Shown here: positions 11,201-22,547 of the stretch, one piece after another | Layout of the letters: each line of letters begins with the position of its first letter | Numbering within the stretch: the stretch's first letter is position 1 | Origin: Erythrobasidium yunnanense | Taxonomy: Eukaryota > Basidiomycota > Cystobasidiomycetes > Erythrobasidiales > Erythrobasidiaceae | NCBI GenBank assembly: GCA_001600175.1 | Contig: BCJC01000007.1 | Coordinates: forward strand, 1,636,115-1,700,114 | Reading direction: 5' to 3' | Length of the DNA stretch: 64,000 nt | Translations under genes and position numbers: made by a program | Notes under the pieces: generated by a model | Seen by the model: only the letters and a program-made list of their open reading frames with translations | Told to the model about the DNA's origin: nothing | Databases searched by the model: none

Positions 11201-14200
11201 ATGCCCAAGCCAATGCATCGACGGCGGCGATGTTCGTGCGCCGTACGGCTGAGCAAGCTATCGCTGGTCTTGGCTGCTTTGCTGCTGGTCTCTGCAACTT
11301 CCTCGACGCTGGCTCAGCAGAACCAACGGCGTGACCTTGAAACAGGGCGTTCGCAACATCAGCAATATGGCCAGATAGCCAGACGGACGCCTGTGAAGCG
11401 CGACTATGATACGCATGCATACTATGTGCTCGAGCTGCGCGATGGATCGACTTGGAGCGAAGCAGAACAGCTTGCACACAGCTTAGGCGCCGAAATGGTC
11501 GAGCAGGTTGGGGAGCTGCAGCATCACTGGCTTATACGAGCACCCTTCAATGATCATCTACACAAGAGAAGTGAAGGTGGCGGCCCTTCAACACAATCCG
11601 CCGACCATGTTATGGATACCTTCTATGAATTGGTTGGGCAAGCTCAATTAGGGTTTGACCAGCGGCAGACCCATCCAGTAGCTGGACATAGAGATCTCAT
11701 CTCAAACGTGCAGGATGCTTCATCCCTGCATGCGAAAAGGGCATTCTTACATCCTCGGATATTAGGGCTCGAACGTCAAGTCTTGAAGAAGCGCGTCAAG
11801 AGGCAGCTAGACCCGTCCCATATGCAAGGCTTGATGCCGCGACAGGAGGAAAGCCGGCCTAAAAAGCAGACGCAAGTGTCTCAATACTTGCGAGATATCG
11901 CATCTCAGCTTGGCATAGCAGATCCACTCTGGGCGAAGCAGTGGCATCTTGCAAATGATCAGATGCAGGAGAACAGTATCAATGTGACTGGCGTGTGGGC
12001 GCAGGGCGTAACGGGAAAAGGCATAAAAGTCGCTATCGTCGACGATGGACTGGACAGTAAGGGATCGTTTTTAGATTTATTCGGATTTGCGAAGCTGACA
12101 TGATGTGCTACTAGTGCATAGCGACGATCTAAAGGACAACTTCGTATGTGCACCCAATTCCCATAGCCCTGAGCCTTGCTGACTTAGTTTGCATCCGCAG
12201 TACGCCGATGGTTCTTGGGACTACAACGATCATACCGATCTACCGGAACCTCGACTATCTGATGATCAACATGGTACACGCTGCGCAGGCGAGATAGCCG
12301 CCATCAAGAACGATGTCTGCGGAGTAGGCGTCGCATATGAAGCGCAAGTCGCAGGTATCAGGATCTTGAGCGCCAGTATATCAGATGCGGACGAAGCTTC
12401 TGCGCTCAACTTCGGGTATCAAGAGAATGACATCTATTCGTGCTCATGGGGTCCGCCAGACGACGGGCGCAGCATGGAAGCTCCTTCCCCCCTGATATAC
12501 AAGTCAATGCTGAATGGCGTACAGAACGGACGAGGAGGCAAAGGATCAGTGTTCGTATTCGCGAGCGGGAATGGAGGAGCTGTAGACGATCAGTGCAATT
12601 TCGATGGATATACCAACTCTATCTTCTCCATCACGATATCAGCCATTGATAGGAAAGGCCTACATCCATACTACTCGGAAGGCTGTTCAGCCAACATGGT
12701 CGTCACCTATTCTTCTGGAAGCGGTGACAATATCGTGAGTGAATATGGGGGCCATCATTGTGCCCAAAGCTGACATACATACCGCAGCACACCACCGATG
12801 TCGGCAAGAACAAGTGCACCGATCATCACGGTGGTACGTCTGCCGCCGCACCTATAGCAGCAGGCATATTCGCCTTAGCTCTCCAAGTCCGGCCCGAGCT
12901 CACTTGGCGAGACATGCAGTACATCACTTTGCAGACCGCCGTGCCTGTCAACCACAACGACCCAGACTGGCAAGTCACAAACGCTGGCCGCGCATATAAC
13001 CACAAGTACGGTTATGGCAAGCTAGATGCCTATGCAATCGTCGAAAAGGCGAGAACCTTCGAGCTCGTCAACCCGCAAACTTGGCATCAGTCTGAAGTCA
13101 TCACTGTAGATCAGCCTATCACGGAAGCAGGAACAAAGTCAGTTTTGACAATCACAGCAGATGACGTGAAGAGCGCGAGTTTTTTGAACTTGGAGCATAT
13201 CCAAGTGACTGTGACTGCTCAGCACCAGAGGCGAGGAAATATGGAAGTATGGCTAGAGAGCCCAAACGGCATTAAGAGCATACTGGCGCGGCCAAGGCGA
13301 TTCGACGATGACAAAGACGGTCTACCAGCTTGGACATTCATGAGCGTCAAGCATTGGGACGAGAACCCCGTCGGGAACTGGACGCTCACTATGCTTGACC
13401 GACAAGACAATGGCAAGAACGGCACCTTCCAAGATTGGTCAATGATGCTATGGGGTCAAGCTTCCGATGCCAACTTTGCGGAGGTATACAAGATGCCGCA
13501 AGATGACCAGATTCACCTACCTGCTGCACCTCATCATAAGCTGCCTACCAACATGACCGTAGTTACGAGTACGATTGTAGAGGATGGCATTACCCGAACA
13601 GAAACCGCTACAATTCCCTTGAAAGCAGCACAAAGTACCAAAAGCTATGCAAAGCCTACTGCGCATCTACCTGATGATCATGGTCAAGCTACGGGAGAAA
13701 GCGATCATCCTCTCGATGCCACACCTACTTCGTCTCCTGTAGAGAGTACTCTTGCACCTAGTGCAGCGATCACATCGTCTGAAGCAGCATCAAACGGCAC
13801 AGCAGAAATTGTGGAGGAAGAGGAGACCTCGCCGCTGAATTACGGTCCTTGGTCTAGTCTGGCCGGCTCGTCTACTTGGTTTTACGTAGCCATTGGCAGC
13901 GTCATTATTTTCTTAGGCGGGACAGTCGCGTATATCCTGATCAGGCGGCGCAAGCGAGGAGCTGGTTTCCAGCTTGTGTCCGGCGATGATTTCGGACACC
14001 CCATGTCTGCGCTCGAAAGAGGCAAGATGAGACTGACTGGACAACAACAGCCTCAACGAACAAAAGCGCTATACGATGCTTTCGCCCTAAGCGATAGTGA
14101 CGAAGATGAGGATGGCCAGGAAAGGGAAGGTCTAGTAGGCGGAGGTAGTGGCAAAGTGGACGATAGCTACATGTCGGCGTTCTTGGAGGATGAAGATGAT

Positions 14201-14302
14201 GGTCCCAGTGGCTCGAGTAGGGGACCACGGTCTAGTACTCCGAATCTGACGAGATACAGGGATGACGAGGGCGATAGAGAGGATGTACAGCCTAGGCCGT
14301 AG
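11201..14302 (+). CDS. KEX2: Kexin, Golgi proprotein convertase
   Basis: Exons 11201-12056, 12115-12143, 12201-12734 and 12788-14302 give 977 residues. Kexin cleaves secreted precursors after Lys-Arg in the late Golgi. The chosen ATG precedes a basic stretch and a hydrophobic signal peptide (LSLVLAALLLVSATSS); a longer frame from 11141 lacks a good signal. The propeptide contains Lys-Arg sites (KKRVKRQ). Catalytic residues are all present: Asp in AIVDDGLD, His in DQHGTRCAGE, the oxyanion Asn in FASGNGG and Ser in HHGGTSAAAP. A P-domain (MEVWLESPNGIKS...NPVGNWTL) follows, then a Ser/Thr-rich stalk, one transmembrane helix (YVAIGSVIIFLGGTVAYIL) and an acidic cytoplasmic tail with DSDEDED. The tail carries the signals that retain kexin in the Golgi in yeast. 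Length is somewhat above yeast Kex2 (814). Confidence 0.95.
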
Positions 14303-14452
14303 TAAAAACGTTTCCATGCAATGCAGTTCATTTACTTGTAGTGACTATGCACATGCGTGGTTGAGCTGAGCTACAGAATTGAGCCAATGATGCTATGAGC
14401 TGTCATCACAATGTGTCGCTATACAGACACGATTTCACAAGATGCCTAACGG

Positions 14453-15392
14453 CTACCAGCCTGGGCCGTTCTTCAGGAATTCAGCTTCTTCTGGTGTATT
14501 TTCACGGCCCAGAGCAGCGTTGCGAGAGGGGTATCTTCCAAACTTCTCGATGACCTTGGCTGCAATCACAAGGAACAGGACAAATGTGATCATTAGGAGA
14601 TTCTCATGCCGCCCAAGCCGCAGGTCGCAGGTGCGCATCTGCGGCAGCATGAACACGCGTACTTACCGTGCTTCTCCTCGAAATCTCGCGTGTAGTTGAT
14701 CATCCCCTTTTCGCTCTCCGACTTCGATGTGTCTAATGCATACGCCAACTTTTGTGACATAAGGTTGTGGTGTTCCATAGATTCCGAGTGCATCACTTGT
14801 ACAGTAACAATATCAGCCAAGGAGATAGGCGTGCTTTGATGGTTAGTTGCGCGAAGCCACATGACCGGGACAGTCCAGCTTACATGGCATGTACATGATG
14901 ACCCACTGCTGCAGATGATTCCAAATCTTCCTCTCGTCTTTGTATTTTTCGGCAAAGATGACGCTCAACTCCCTGGCTTTCGGGTCGCAGTCTTTATACG
15001 CGACCTTTGCTTCTTCGCCCCTGTAGATGTTGCGTGGCATCTGATCTAGGAGGGTGATCAATGCTACTGCATCGTCTGGCTTCTCCACCAAGCTTAGTAA
15101 GTCGGTTGTTGGGTTGACTTTGAGAGCTTCTTCGACTGCCCATTTCCAGTCGCTCCTGTAGATTATCACAGTGTGAGTACATATGCATGTGGATTAAAGA
15201 AGCCACCGACCTGCACTTTGCATCTACCTCTTCACCGCCCATGTACCATCTCTTCATTGCGGCATTGGGCGGTCCAGGCTGCTGTCCAGCCTTTATCTTC
15301 TCGTCTGCTTGTGTATCAATCTCTGTAGGGACTCCTTCCATCCACCAAGCGTGTAGTTCCCGAAGCTTCTCGGTGGTCAGGTTTGCCGGCAT
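14453..15392 (-). CDS. DUF924 family protein
   Basis: Exons 15392-15211, 15155-14884, 14795-14667 and 14559-14453 give 229 residues. The family signatures are DQMPRNIYRGEEAKVA, MPLMHSESMEHH (made by splicing over an 88-base intron) and EKFGRYPSRNAALGRENTPEE near the end. DUF924 proteins are small all-helical proteins found in bacteria and fungi; I know no proven reaction for them. The last intron is 107 bases, longer than its neighbours; without removing it an artificial hydrophobic segment would appear just before the last motif. An in-frame ATG at 15578 would add 62 residues beginning with a hydrophobic leader (LPLSLSLLFLILALIL), so a secreted or organelle-targeted form is possible; I chose the shorter start because it begins directly at the conserved domain. 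The gene is divergent from MCM7. Confidence 0.85.
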
Positions 15393-15738
15393 TGTGGACG
15401 AATGTCGCAGGCAGCCGAAGACAAAAGTAGTCCTTGATGTATATACGGCACAGCGACGCAGCTGCTGCAATGCCCTGGGGACGGTCAAGTAGGAAGCCAG
15501 ATCTGCCTGGGGAAGAATGAGCGCAAGTATGAGGAAGAGCAGAGACAAGGAGAGCGGAAGGAGCATCAGTCGGATCAATGTAGAAGGGAGCAGTGGATAG
15601 TATCAGTACTGCGAAGAGAGATCCAATGATTTGTCAGCTGGCAGAATCAACTTCTCGCAAGACGCGTCGCGTCGACTTCCTCTCGATACTCCAAACAAAA
15701 CACCTCTTTCCTTTCTACCAATCATTTGAGTATACACC
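15393..15738. promoter_or_regulatory. Divergent intergenic region, DUF924 gene / MCM7
   Basis: This 346-base stretch separates two divergently read genes and must hold both promoters unless the DUF924 protein uses the upstream ATG at 15578. It contains three copies of ACGCGTCGCG-like sequence near 15660-15670 in overlapping form; an ACGCGT core is the MluI cell-cycle box of fungal S-phase genes, which would suit MCM7, but the match is short and could be chance. Confidence 0.35.
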
Positions 15739-18514
15739 ATGGCAGCGCTTCCAGTCGTCGGTATACCGCTCGACTACGACGACGAGCTCGACAAGATAAA
15801 GGACTTTTTGAGCACTGGAAAAGCAGCCAGACTCCCCATGGTCGTGGGCGAGGACAATAACGACGCAGACGCAGATGAAGATGGCAACAACGACGACGAT
15901 GATGACGATGATGCTGCACTCGACGTATACCTCGGAGACGGCCTTGACCTGAATGGAGGCGCGCCCAGAAGGACTGGCCTCAAATACAAGGATGCAATGG
16001 TCAGTTAGAAGCTGGCGAAGACGTACTTTACCGTGTTCTGATGATGGTACACAGCAACGGATAGCAAACAGAAACCAGGACAAGCTCATCATCGACCTGG
16101 AAGACGTCGCAAACGTGAGTTGAGCGAGGCGGGCATGAGGAAAGACGGCGCTAAAACACGATATATAACAGCACGGTGAAGATGGACGCGAGCTAGTATA
16201 CAACATCAAGCAGGTAGGCTTCACCTTTGTGTTTCTCAGCCTGCTGCGCCTAACGACCTTGGCTAGAACACGCGCCGGTATATCGACCTCTTCTCAAAAG
16301 CCGTAGATGCGCTACTACCACAACCTACAAAGGATATAAGCTACAAGAGCGACGTACACGATGTCATTATGGCGCATAGACGCGAACGAAACCAGCTCAA
16401 CGAAGAGAACGAGATGTCTGGCTTCCCACCCGACCTGCTCAGACGATACAACCTCTACTTCCGACCGCAGAGAAAGACACAAGATCTAGCTGTCAGGGAA
16501 GTCCGAGGAGAACACCTAGGGAAACTCATCACTGTCCGAGGAATAGTCACGAGAGTCTCGGAAGTCAAACCATTGCTGTTGGTTTCAGCATTTTCGTGCG
16601 ACTCGTGTGGATGCGAAGTCTTCCAGGAAGTAGACAAGAAGACTATCACACCTCTGCAAGAATGTGTCTCGATAGACTGCAAAGCAAACAACTCGCGCGG
16701 TAAGCTGCATATGCAGACAAGAGCATGCAAATTCTCGCCTTTCCAGGAGGTCAAGATACAGGAGATGGTGCGTGCGACTATCAGCAAGCAGATAGAGCGG
16801 AAGCTGACCTCAGTGCGCGCCTAGACCGACCAAGTCCCAGTTGGGCATATTCCGCGCTCCATGACTGTCCACCTTTATGGCGGCATGACACGCACAATGT
16901 CTCCTGGAGACGTCGTTCATATCGGAGGCATCTTTGTGCCTATACCCTACTCTGCTTTCAAAGCGATGAAAGCGGGTCTTCTGACCGATACCTACCTTGA
17001 AGCGCAACACGTCAAGCAGCTCAAGAAGCAATATACGAACATGGCTCTTACTTCCGAAATGGATACAGCCATCCAAGAACTCCGTCTCGGATCAGACGTA
17101 TACAATAAACTAGCATCTTCGATCGCACCTGAGATTTTCGGACACGAAGATGTAAAGAAAGCGCTACTATTGCTGCTGGTGGGAGGAGTCAGTAAGAAGA
17201 TGGGAGATGGAATGTCCATCCGTGGAGATATCAACGTCTGCTTGATGGGTGACCCCGGTGTGGCTAAGTCGCAGCTGCTCAAGTATATCGCAAAAGTCGC
17301 GCCCAGAGGCGTATATACGACTGGTAGAGGATCATCAGGTGTCGGTCTTACAGCTGCAGTAATGCGAGACCCTGTCACAGACGAGATGGTGCTAGGTAAG
17401 GCAGTACTCCATCACGAAAGAGATGTATCAGCTAAGTCGATCGTGCTTCGCAGAGGGTGGAGCACTCGTTCTTGCGGATAATGGAATCGCCTGCATTGAT
17501 GAGTTTGACAAGATGGACGAATCCGACCGAACTGCTATTCACGAAGTGATGGAACAACAGACCATCTCGATCTCGAAAGCCGGTATCACGACCACTCTCA
17601 ACGCTCGTACTTCTATTCTCGCAGCCGCCAATCCTCTCTATGGCCGATACAACCCCAAAATCTCACCTGTCGACAACATCAATCTTCCCGCTGCTCTTCT
17701 CTCAAGATTCGATGTCTTGTTCCTCATCCTCGATACACCTTCAGCAGAATCTGATGAGCGCCTTGCTCAACACGTCACATATGTGCACATGCACAATGAA
17801 CACCCTCCGCTGGCGCACGATCCGATAGATCCCGTAATCATGCGGCACTATATCGCTGAGGCACGAAAGAAGCGGCCTGTGGTTCCTAGAGACGTCTCAA
17901 ACTATGTGGTATCAGCATACGTGCAGCTGCGTAAATCGAGCAAGGAGGAAGAGGAGAAATCGAACTCCTTCGGATACACATCAGCAAGAACACTTCTCGG
18001 AGTATTGCGATTGTCGCAAAGTCTGGCAAGGCTACGATTCTCGGACTTTGTGGAGATCGCAGATGTAGACGAGGCATTGCGCTTGATGGAAGTCAGCAAA
18101 GCCTCGCTTTTCGACGAGGAAGATACCCGCGACAGGGAGCAAGACTACACGGACACGTCCAAGATCTTCAGAATCATCAAAGAGATGGCCAGTTCTGGAG
18201 CAGGCAAGAAGACTGTCCGCCGCCCAAGTCGGAAAGTCAAGAAGCTTGGCCGAGGACCCGCTCGAATGGACGATGAGGACGATATCGAGATGGAGATGCA
18301 CGATGAAGAAGACGAGGATGATGAAGACGATGATCGTGCTGGATTCAGAGCGGAACAGAGCATGCTGGAGATCAGAGATCGTGTCTTCGCAAAAGGATTC
18401 ACGGAACATGCGCTCATGACTTGTATACAAGAGTACGAAGATCTCAACGTCTGGCAGAGGGAGGCAAACGATACCGTCTTGAGATTTATCAATGCTGGAG
18501 AAGATGACGATTAG
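15739..18514 (+). CDS. MCM7: DNA replication licensing factor MCM7
   Basis: Exons 15739-15999, 16055-16114, 16172-16213, 16267-16767, 16825-17395 and 17454-18514 give 831 residues. MCM7 is one of six subunits of the MCM2-7 replicative helicase. Diagnostic for MCM7 rather than other MCMs are [18 protein letters not shown], the zinc-ribbon segment [13 protein letters not shown] and [19 protein letters not shown]. The AAA+ core has Walker [10 protein letters not shown], Walker [13 protein letters not shown] and the arginine finger LLSRFDVLF. Two acidic insertions stand out: around residues 40 to 55 ([17 protein letters not shown]) and in the C-terminal winged-helix region ([16 protein letters not shown]). 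The second separates the lid domain from the C-terminal helix bundle and is longer than I expect for the family. Small early exons of 60 and 42 bases are both bounded by good GT/AG sites. Confidence 0.96.
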
Positions 18515-18710
18515 TTTAGTAAGCGGAAGGCGTTCTTGGTGGATTCTGTATATAGATGTACTCTCTTGTGTTGTCATTCTCTAGTATACCACAAGAGGTC
18601 GCCTTGAAGGCAATACCGATACGATTCTTGAAAATGCGATTGGAAGGTCGTCTACATACTGAGTTGCTACAGGACGGGAGGCACGCCTACTCATTACCAG
18701 ATCTTAGTGC

Positions 18711-20593
18711 TTACAAGAATCCTCGCAACGCCGCTGTCACGTTCGCTACGTCCAGCAAGAACGTATCGTGTCCCATCGGACTATCCAGCTCGTAGTATAC
18801 GACGGACTTATTACCATTGACGCGAAGTGCCTCTGCTATTTCTCTTTGCTGCACGAAGGGAAAGAGTGCATCGCTCTGCGCGCCCATGACGAGCGTAGGA
18901 ATGTTTGACAGATTCGTCAGGCCTCTAGCCAAAGATTCGAAGTGAGGCGCGAGTGAAGAAGGTAGGGAAGAAATGTGTCTTGGTGCGCCTTTGCCTTTCG
19001 GAGCGACTGCTTTAGGCGTGACTTCGCAAAGCGCAGGCGGAACGCTTTCTTCTTGTCCTTTCCGCTTCTTCTCGTTCCGCAATTGCCTTCCCACTTCTAT
19101 CTCCTGTAGGGATTCGTACGACATGTCGAATAGGTCCATGGCTTTTGAGATATAGATGAGGGAGTTGGCATCGTATTTCAAGCAGAAAGATTCGCCTTGA
19201 TGGTCGAGGTAGGTCTCGATGAGGAAGTCGGGGCAAAGGACGGGAGGTGTGTATGGGTTCTCAGAAGGAGAGGTGTCGGAGGAAGGTGAGGCGAAGGAAG
19301 ATTCGGGAAGTGGAGTGCGCCGCCGCCGACTGAATCGCTGCTCCCATTCTGGTCCAGATCGATAGGTGATTGTTGCAATTTCTGCACACACATATGTATC
19401 AGCATAATGCGTAAAGTCTGTCTATGTTGCACTCACGCCTCGCCAACTTCATGCCAGTGTGCGGCGGGATCCCATCGTAATAGAAGCCTCGGTTCCAATT
19501 AGGATCCGACATGAGGACTGTCAGAGCACGTCAGATTCTGCACAGACGTTCCGTGAGTCGACCACATACCCGATCGCTGAGCGTATCGAAGTGCAATACT
19601 AGCAGGACTACTCCTAGCACTTCCGCTAATGCTGACCAGCTTGCCGACCCTGTCTGGGTAGAGGTGCGCTAAAGCGACACTCTGCATTCCTCCCATGCTA
19701 CTACCGACACTCGCGTACAGCTTGTCGATACCGAGCGAGTCTAGCAAAAGTATTTGTGCCCGAACCATGTCGAAGATGCTTAGTATGGGGAAGCGCGTTG
19801 CGTAGGGCTTTCCATCTGACGGATCGATTGACGAAGGTCCAGTTGATCCATAGCAGCCGCCCAGCACGTTTGTGCAGATGATATGGAAGCGATTCGTGTC
19901 TATCGCCTTTCCAGGGCCGATAAACTTCTCCCACCAGCCTTCCGAGGTGTTTTCAGGCGTGCTATGAGCGTGCGAGCTTGCTGAAAGCCCGGTATGTAGG
20001 AGAATGACATTGTCTTTTGCAGCGTTTAGCTCTCCCCATGTCTCGTATGCGATATCGAATCGGGGCAAGCTTCCTCCATAGTCGAGTTGTAGCGCTTCAG
20101 AGTGATGATACACCTTGTATCCTGATACGATCTTGCTGTAAGCTGGCTCTGGCCCAGAGTTGTCTACATCTGCAGCTGTCTCTGCTTTTGTCACTTCTTC
20201 TTGCTCTGGAATGGCCTGATTCGCGCGCGACTGCGACGTAGAAGCAGTGCTATCGCCTGCATTGGATATCTTATTGCTGCCTAAGCCGCGCTCTTCAGCA
20301 ATTCTTCTGGCTCGAAGCTCGTTCGCGTCCAGGCAGGGAAAGCTCATGGCAGGGTTGGATCCAGACGCATAGCTGGACGTGGCAGTAGACGAGGAGCTGC
20401 ATCTTGCTGGGACATATCTGCCGCCTTTCGGGCCAAGAAAGCTGGCTGGCTTGACCTTTGCACCAGGCCGGCGACCAGAAGATGTCAAGACTTGCGAAAT
20501 GCTCCTGGACAGGCTGCTCGTTGACGGATGAGCAGCCATCAGTACTGCTGTATAACACCTATATGAACAAGAGACAAGCTTCAAAGCTCTCAA
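18711..20593 (-). CDS. Serine (or homoserine) O-acetyltransferase, MetX/CysA family
   Basis: Exons 20593-19570, 19517-19437 and 19381-18711 give 591 residues; starting at the second Met (20539) gives 573. The enzyme transfers acetyl from acetyl-CoA to the serine or homoserine hydroxyl for sulfur amino-acid synthesis. It is an alpha/beta hydrolase with the nucleophile elbow [11 protein letters not shown] and the C-terminal acid/His region [10 protein letters not shown]. Family stretches are [35 protein letters not shown] and [16 protein letters not shown]. The N-terminal extension is Ser/Arg-rich and lacks acids, like a mitochondrial leader, and includes [14 protein letters not shown], which resembles the start of the fungal CysA/Cys2 serine acetyltransferases of mitochondria rather than Met2. 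I therefore favour the serine enzyme, but cannot exclude Met2 without a tree. A Lys/Arg/Glu-rich insertion interrupts the lid region. Confidence 0.87.
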
Positions 20594-20988
20594 TCGATTG
20601 ACTATCTTATCAGATGACTAACTCCAGAATGGCGTGCTCGAAGTCTCCCCTATCCTCGACAGGCCGGTCCGTTATGCTTAAGACAACGCTTCATGGACGT
20701 TCGACACAGCGTGAGAGTATAAGCCAGCGCTGCTACACCCGCAAGACTGCTCGATGATGAACCGTTGCGACTCCTGCCCCTCATCAAGCCAGGTTTAGAC
20801 AAGTGTTCTAATGTCTTGCGAACATGACGGTACAGTCACCTTGTCACAAGATCACCAGCATTGTACTCAACCTTTGTCATTTCGGGGCCCCTTATATCTT
20901 GCCGGCCCTATGATCCAGCAAGTGCCAAGTTATCGCTGCTGGCCGTCCTCACCTTGTGCACACACCACATCAGCTACGATAGACAACT
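20594..20988. other. Intergenic region before the Ser-rich gene family
   Basis: 395 bases between divergent genes. It contains no convincing gene. It should hold the promoters of the acetyltransferase and of the first family member; I see no strong TATA box or clear repeat. Confidence 0.4.
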
Positions 20989-22074
20989 ATGAACGATAAG
21001 AAAGACGTCCGGGTCATCGCACGTCAGTGCAGCAACGTCTCGAGCATTTCGACAAGGTCTGGCACCAGTCGATCCTCACTTGGGTCCAAGGGTACAAAGG
21101 ACACGGCATCTACACGCTCTATTATCTCAAGCAGTAGCAGTACACCTACCCTGGCTCTATCGCACACGCTATCAGCCACCGAGCGGTTTATATACCCGTC
21201 GAAGCGAATCGAGCCATGCTCAATTGAGCGCATCGACGGCCTGAAGATCAGTTTGCTGGATACAAGTGAACCTGGTCAATCGAAAGTTGCACGCCTACTG
21301 AACGGATGCAAAGATGTGTGCAGCTCTTATCGCGACTATGACCGCCGCAAACACATCGAGTACCAGATGCCGCCCATTGCTCAAGCGCTCAAACTGGAGT
21401 TCAGCGTCAGCCTCCCGACTGGAGCAACGAAACCATCATGGATACATTTGAGTAGCTGCCGCAGATGGACAAATGAGCAGGTGGACAACTTCATCAGGGC
21501 CTGCACCATGCGACTTCTTCAAATCGGTGATTCCACACATGGCTATATCGCGCTGCCCCCGTGTTTCTACCTTGAAAAGGTTGAATTCGCCCTGGGCATA
21601 ACGTCTAGCTGCGCCACTTTCGCTTGGTTGGGTTTCGATGCAAGCTGGATCGACCCCCGGAAGACGGTCAAGTCTGGCTTAGTGACGGCTATTGTAGGAG
21701 ATCTTGAACTATGGCGGGGCAAGAATAGCTATTGGGCAGGTCCCTCCCAAATCCAATACGAGCGGAAGGGAGATGGCCAAACGGTGTCCGCAGAAGTCAG
21801 TCCGTCCCGCATAGACAGTAGCCGAGCGTTCCCTGCCTGGCTTGACGCGAGAGACGCAGAAGATTTCGTAGAGTGGTGCGGAGCTCCGGAAGCGAGAGGG
21901 AAGGGAGATTTGGCCTACCATCGAAACTTCCTGGTCAGAAAGATCCGCTTCAACTACTTCGGAGACATCGTCAGGGCAACTCTGGTACGCGCACCAGGAG
22001 CGCCTAATTCTCTTCCTGAACGGCCCAAGGCTGAACCTGTCAAAAAGAAGGGTTTCCTCCGCAGGCAGCGATGA
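20989..22074 (+). CDS. Unrecognised tandem-family protein, copy A (Ser-rich N-terminus)
   Basis: Single exon, 361 residues. I do not recognise the family. The N-terminus MNDKKDVRV is followed by about 60 residues rich in Ser/Thr (SSISTRSGTSRSSLGSKG). Shared family blocks are ALSHTLS, KRIEP, LPPCFYLEKVEF, CATFAWLGFDASW, FPAWLDARDAEDFVEWCG, NYFGDIVRATLVRAPGAP and a basic end KKKGFLRRQR. There is no signal peptide or membrane segment, so the protein is probably intracellular; the basic C-terminus could bind nucleic acid or acidic membrane but that is a guess. Blocks such as WIHLSSCRRW and WRG with spaced Trp/Gly suggest a compact beta-rich domain. It is the first of four tandem copies in the same orientation, spaced about 1.5 kb. 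Confidence 0.75.
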   Translation: MNDKKDVRVIARQCSNVSSISTRSGTSRSSLGSKGTKDTASTRSIISSSSSTPTLALSHTLSATERFIYPSKRIEPCSIERIDGLKISLLDTSEPGQSKVARLLNGCKDVCSSYRDYDRRKHIEYQMPPIAQALKLEFSVSLPTGATKPSWIHLSSCRRWTNEQVDNFIRACTMRLLQIGDSTHGYIALPPCFYLEKVEFALGITSSCATFAWLGFDASWIDPRKTVKSGLVTAIVGDLELWRGKNSYWAGPSQIQYERKGDGQTVSAEVSPSRIDSSRAFPAWLDARDAEDFVEWCGAPEARGKGDLAYHRNFLVRKIRFNYFGDIVRATLVRAPGAPNSLPERPKAEPVKKKGFLRRQR

Positions 22075-22547
22075 AGTTAGAGAGTACGCAGACAGGGAGA
22101 ACGCTTATATACCCATGCACTCGGAAGAGACATGGATATACCGAAAATTGATTTGTGCTATCGCCTTCCAAGGATCCCATTCCGCAAGTGAAGGCCCACA
22201 CCTTCTGCTTTAGAGATGCGTCCCTTCGTGAAGTCTCTGCCAGGATACATATGATTTGCTAAGAGCATCACAAGCGTATTCACCAAATGCGATCGTAGCC
22301 ACGAGATCGCCCACCCTGTACAGCTGCGATGTACAGGAGGGATGGTCAGCCAGCTGTCGTACCATTCGGACCAAACTTCCCACGAAAACAACGGGACCGC
22401 CGCACCTTAGACTCTGCCTAGCGCACTCCGCTTGTCGACTGAAGCTCCGCTTCACCCCCTGCAGCCCATTCAAGGGCGCGCTGTCAGCGTATCGCTGTTA
22501 GGCATGGTCAGCTTTCGGTCATACCGCAACAGGAACAGTAAATATCC
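22075..22547. other. Intergenic spacer between copies A and B
   Basis: 473 bases without a convincing gene; presumed promoter of copy B. Short frames on both strands have no family features. Confidence 0.4.

Noticed and set aside
14560-14666. A hydrophobic segment before the last motif of the DUF924 protein, suggesting a membrane helix.
   Set aside because: It is encoded by the 107-base intron; splicing at GTAAGT...TTGCAG joins the conserved EEKH-AKVIEKFGRYP.
1-20593. An extended secondary-metabolite cluster beyond the cyclase and ligase.
   Set aside because: From OGG1 onward the genes are conserved housekeeping genes with no pathway enzymes.
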